From a bacterium (GTDB lineage Bacteria > Zhuqueibacterota > Zhuqueibacteria > Residuimicrobiales > Oceaniaggregativiventaceae), in assembly GCA_029565675.1 (NCBI GenBank), contig JAKQNP010000051.1, forward strand, positions 62,001 through 126,000: DNA of 64,000 bases, read 5' to 3'. Under the pieces are notes generated by a model. That model saw nothing but the letters and a program-made list of their open reading frames with translations, did no database searches and had not been told where the DNA came from. Shown here piece after piece: positions 61,407-64,000 of this stretch; the stretch's first letter is position 1, and each line of letters opens with the position of its first letter. Position numbers and translations under genes: made by a program.

Positions 61407-63812
61407 TTATTCTCGATTGATAAACCGGGCCATCGGTCTCTTGACCAGCTCGGTGATGACCAGATAGAGCAAGGCGAGCGACAGAATCAGCGCCAGATGC
61501 GCCGAAGATGGTCTGATGAACTCAAAAAAGTCAGCGGTCCAGGGTATCATCGGCAGCGCGAAAGTCAATACCAGAGCAGCAGCCGAGAGTCCAACGATGA
61601 GCGGTGCCGGCCAGCCGGCTTTTTCCACCGGCAGCATGGAACGAATCGACACCAGGAGCAGCAGTTCGGTGACCACGCTGGCGATGAACCAGTTGGTCTG
61701 CAGCACCTCGGGAGAAATGCGGTAGAAAAGCCCGAAATAGATAAAATCGAACACGGTGCTGACCAGGCCCAGGGTGACAAAGATGATATAAAGCGAACGA
61801 AAATCATAATGCTGTGGCCGCGCCACTTCCTGGTCTGAGACGCGGTCAAAGGCGATCGCCATCATCGGGAAATCCGAGAGCAGATTGAGCAGCAGCAACT
61901 GCTTGGGCAACATCGGCAAAAACGTGATAAAGAGCGAGCCGACCGCCACGGCGTAGAAATTGCCAAAGTTGGAGACCAGGGTGGCGCGGATGTACTTGAG
62001 TGTGTTGGCATGGGTTTCACGGCCGGCGCGGATGCCGTCGACGATGACCCGCAAATCGTTTTGCAGCAGCACAATATCGGCGGTTTCGCGGGCGACGTCG
62101 GCGGCCGACTGCACCACCATGGAGACATGTGCGGCTTTGAGCGCTGGCGCATCGTTGATGCCTTCGCCGAGAAATCCAACCGTAAACTGCTGTTTGAGCA
62201 GTTCAATCAGCTGCAGTTTTTGTTCCGGCGTGGTGCGCGCAAAAACCCGCACCTGACCGGCGCGTTTGTGCTGTTCCTGAACCGGCAAGGCCAGAAATGC
62301 CGAGGCTTCCATAACCTCGTTGCCCTTGCTGACCAAACCGGCTTCGCGGCCGACCGCCTCCGCCACCATAAGCGCATCACCGGTGATGATCGTGATCGCC
62401 ACGTTCAGGCGTTTGGCTGCTGCAATAGTCTCTGCCGTGGTTTCTTTGAGCCGGTCGACAAACGAGACCAGGCCGGCAAATCGAGCGCCACTGCCGTCGT
62501 CATAGCTGACTCCCAACACCCTATGACCACGGCGCTCTTCTTGTATTAACCAGTCTTTGATTTGATCGCGCTTGACCATCCCCTGGGAGAGAAAATATTC
62601 CGGACTGCCTCGGCGAATGTGCAGCTCTGAGCCGTCTTCGCGGCGCACCCGGGCGCCGTTGCTGCGCAGCGCCGGATCGAACGCCTCTTCTTCGAGGACC
62701 ACGAAGCGGTCCACTTCAGCGCGCTGTTCAGCCGACAGCGCCTCGTCGGCGGCGCGGTCGAACGGTTCCGGATTGTGCTGCCGCAGATCGTGAGCGGTTA
62801 ACCGCGCCAGGACCAGCGGGTGGTATTGTCCTCCCTCTATGAGAAAAGCGTTCTGATAGAACAACCGGTTCTCGGTTATCGTGCCGGTTTTGTCGGTGCA
62901 CAAGAGATTGACCGAGCCGAGATCCTGGACCGAAGACAGTCGCTTCACGATAACGTCTTGGCGGGCGAACTGCAATGCCCCACGGGAAAGGGAGAAGGTC
63001 AACACAAGAGGCAGCGCTTCCGGAATCACCGACACCGCCAGCGCGATGGCGAAAATCAGCAAGTGGGGGATGTCGGTATCCAGTCCATCGATCAGCAAAT
63101 TGGCCAGCACCATGAACAAAAGAGTGATGAGAGTGGTGCGCAGGATGAAATTGCTGATGCGATCGATGCCTTTGACCAGCTCGCTCTCGGCTTGCACGCC
63201 GGATGCGGTGGCGGCGATCGCGGCCAGGCGGGTTTTGGTGCCGGTGGCGATAACCTCAGCCAGCGCAGTGCCGTGAACAATGACGACACCCTGCAGCAAC
63301 CGGTGCTCATCGCCTGCCTTATTCAGGCTTTCGGATGCCTGTTTGGCCACCGGTATGCTCTCGCCGGTGAAGGTTGTTTCATCGACCAGCAAGTCGCGCG
63401 CCTGTATGACCACTGCGTCGGCCGGCACAATGTCACCCGGTTTGAGCTTGATGATGTCGCCGGGCACGATGTCGCTGGTGGAAATCTCCTGATCTTTGCC
63501 GTCGCGCCGCACTGCAATTGTGTTTACCAGATACGATTTGAGCTTGTCCGCTGCAGCATTGGACTTGTATTCCTGATAGACATTCAGTCCGGTGCCAAGA
63601 AAGACGAAAAACAGGATAAACCAGCCGTCGATCGGTTCGCCCAGGGCAAAGGTTACCGCTGCGGCGCCGATCAACAGCAGGTTAAAGATGCCGCGGAATT
63701 GGCGAAAAATCAACCTGAACAGGCGAAAACGGGCTTCAGGCAAGGCATTTGGACCGTAATGCGACAGCCTTTTTGCCGCTTCGATCGATGTCAGTCCAAC
63801 CCATTTGTCCAT
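61407..63812 (-). CDS. P-type cation-transporting ATPase
   Basis: 801 residues with AAAGG 8 bases before the ATG. Motifs in order: VPGDIIKLKPGDIVPADA (about 116-133), TGES (149-152), the ion-site PEALP in the fourth helix (264-268), the phosphorylated D307 in CTDKTGTITEN, TGDALMVAEAVG and GEGINDAPALKAAHVSMVV. The C-terminal membrane part has four to six helices. Length and a PEALP sequence, without heavy-metal CPx or the typical calcium-site residues, place it with PIII-like (PMA/MgtA-related) or uncharacterised HAD-IC ATPases, so proton, magnesium or another cation are candidates. The N-terminus is short with no metal-binding domain. It starts 12 bases after the truncated upstream gene. Confidence 0.9.
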   Translation of the reverse strand: MDKWVGLTSIEAAKRLSHYGPNALPEARFRLFRLIFRQFRGIFNLLLIGAAAVTFALGEPIDGWFILFFVFLGTGLNVYQEYKSNAAADKLKSYLVNTIAVRRDGKDQEISTSDIVPGDIIKLKPGDIVPADAVVIQARDLLVDETTFTGESIPVAKQASESLNKAGDEHRLLQGVVIVHGTALAEVIATGTKTRLAAIAATASGVQAESELVKGIDRISNFILRTTLITLLFMVLANLLIDGLDTDIPHLLIFAIALAVSVIPEALPLVLTFSLSRGALQFARQDVIVKRLSSVQDLGSVNLLCTDKTGTITENRLFYQNAFLIEGGQYHPLVLARLTAHDLRQHNPEPFDRAADEALSAEQRAEVDRFVVLEEEAFDPALRSNGARVRREDGSELHIRRGSPEYFLSQGMVKRDQIKDWLIQEERRGHRVLGVSYDDGSGARFAGLVSFVDRLKETTAETIAAAKRLNVAITIITGDALMVAEAVGREAGLVSKGNEVMEASAFLALPVQEQHKRAGQVRVFARTTPEQKLQLIELLKQQFTVGFLGEGINDAPALKAAHVSMVVQSAADVARETADIVLLQNDLRVIVDGIRAGRETHANTLKYIRATLVSNFGNFYAVAVGSLFITFLPMLPKQLLLLNLLSDFPMMAIAFDRVSDQEVARPQHYDFRSLYIIFVTLGLVSTVFDFIYFGLFYRISPEVLQTNWFIASVVTELLLLVSIRSMLPVEKAGWPAPLIVGLSAAALVLTFALPMIPWTADFFEFIRPSSAHLALILSLALLYLVITELVKRPMARFINRE

Positions 63813-63823
63813 ATTCTAACCTT

Positions 63824-64000
63824 TCACCTTCCCATACTTTTGGCTTTATCCAGAATCGCGGGGATTGCCTCCTGCATGATCTCTTGCACATCGCGATAAT
63901 TCCAGGTGCGCTCGCTGAATGTGCGGGTCTCGAGTCCGTGCAGGAACCGTTTTTCGAATTCGCGGAAATAGGCGCCATACAGGTGATAGCTGTCGGCGAT
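63824..64000 (-). CDS. C-terminal part of an unknown protein (cut by window edge)
   Basis: 58 codons run open from the window edge to a TGA at 63824. The sequence YHLYGAYFREFEKRFLHGLE, then NYRDVQEIMQEAIPAIL, is rich in charged and aromatic residues and probably helical. Stop and ATPase start are 12 bases apart, and the ATPase ribosome site is in between, so the two genes belong to one operon. I do not recognise the family. It could be a short protein or the end of a longer one. Confidence 0.6.
   Translation of the reverse strand: MADSYHLYGAYFREFEKRFLHGLETRTFSERTWNYRDVQEIMQEAIPAILDKAKSMGR

Noticed and set aside
62820-63899. Plus-strand open frame of 359 codons
   Set aside because: It is antisense to the P-type ATPase and has a composition unlike a real protein.
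1-64000. CRISPR arrays, rRNA, tRNA, transposases, phage genes
   Set aside because: Nothing with the required repeat-spacer structure, RNA fold or protein signatures was found. The only tandem array has coding-end units without spacers.

Overview
The window looks like a chromosomal segment of an uncultured or poorly characterised Gram-negative bacterium of the FCB (Bacteroidetes/Chlorobi-related) group. Three things point there. One secreted protein ends in a type IX secretion (T9SS) tail of the YPNPFN type. There is a SusC-like TonB-dependent receptor with an N-terminal carboxypeptidase-like domain, followed by DUF4876 and outer-membrane barrel genes. Many further proteins carry lipoprotein or Sec signals. 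GC content is moderate by eye. The mix resembles Calditrichota/KSB1-type genomes more than classical Bacteroides, but that placement is inference. I saw no rRNA, tRNA, CRISPR array, phage or insertion sequence.

Layout. 0-14 kb: a PQQ-propeller lipoprotein, a NagB-like/LmbE-like pair, a KamA-type radical SAM protein, an M50 protease, a broken glycosidase-like remnant, a GH13 enzyme, M13 and M19 metallopeptidases, a CDP-alcohol phosphatidyltransferase, a HesB/IscA-like gene with an in-frame TGA that is very probably selenocysteine, a GIY-YIG protein and a uroporphyrinogen-decarboxylase (URO-D)-like protein. 14-20.8 kb: a NifS-like PLP enzyme, then lysine 2,3-aminomutase, an SSS transporter and beta-lysine acetyltransferase (an N-epsilon-acetyl-beta-lysine osmolyte cassette), followed by nine tandem copies of the acetyltransferase 3' end with its terminator. 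20.8-31 kb, all minus strand: a C25/clostripain-like HEAT-repeat protein, a T9SS Ycf48-like protein, a beta-barrel, a DUF4876 lipoprotein and a TonB receptor. 31-57 kb: the carbohydrate region, with GH172/DUF2961, a URO-D-like protein, an acyl-CoA synthetase, GH78, GH20, GH116, two more URO-D-like proteins, a sugar porter, two SurA/PpiC-like lipoproteins, an ABC exporter and GH38. 57-64 kb: KDG kinase, KDPG aldolase, SlyD-like FKBP, a potassium channel with a zinc ribbon, a SixA-like phosphatase, a P-type ATPase and a truncated gene at the window edge.

Working model: the organism takes apart complex glycans (rhamnosyl, hexosaminyl, glucosyl, mannosyl and possibly fructo-/arabinofuranosyl linkages) at the envelope, imports sugars through TonB and MFS systems, and feeds acids into a KDG/KDPG route. 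It also makes acetyl-beta-lysine against salt stress. The most notable items are the candidate HesB-like selenoprotein, the terminator-carrying tandem array after ablB, a C-terminal module shared by three unrelated adjacent glycosidases, and four URO-D-like paralogues with different metal-site residues.
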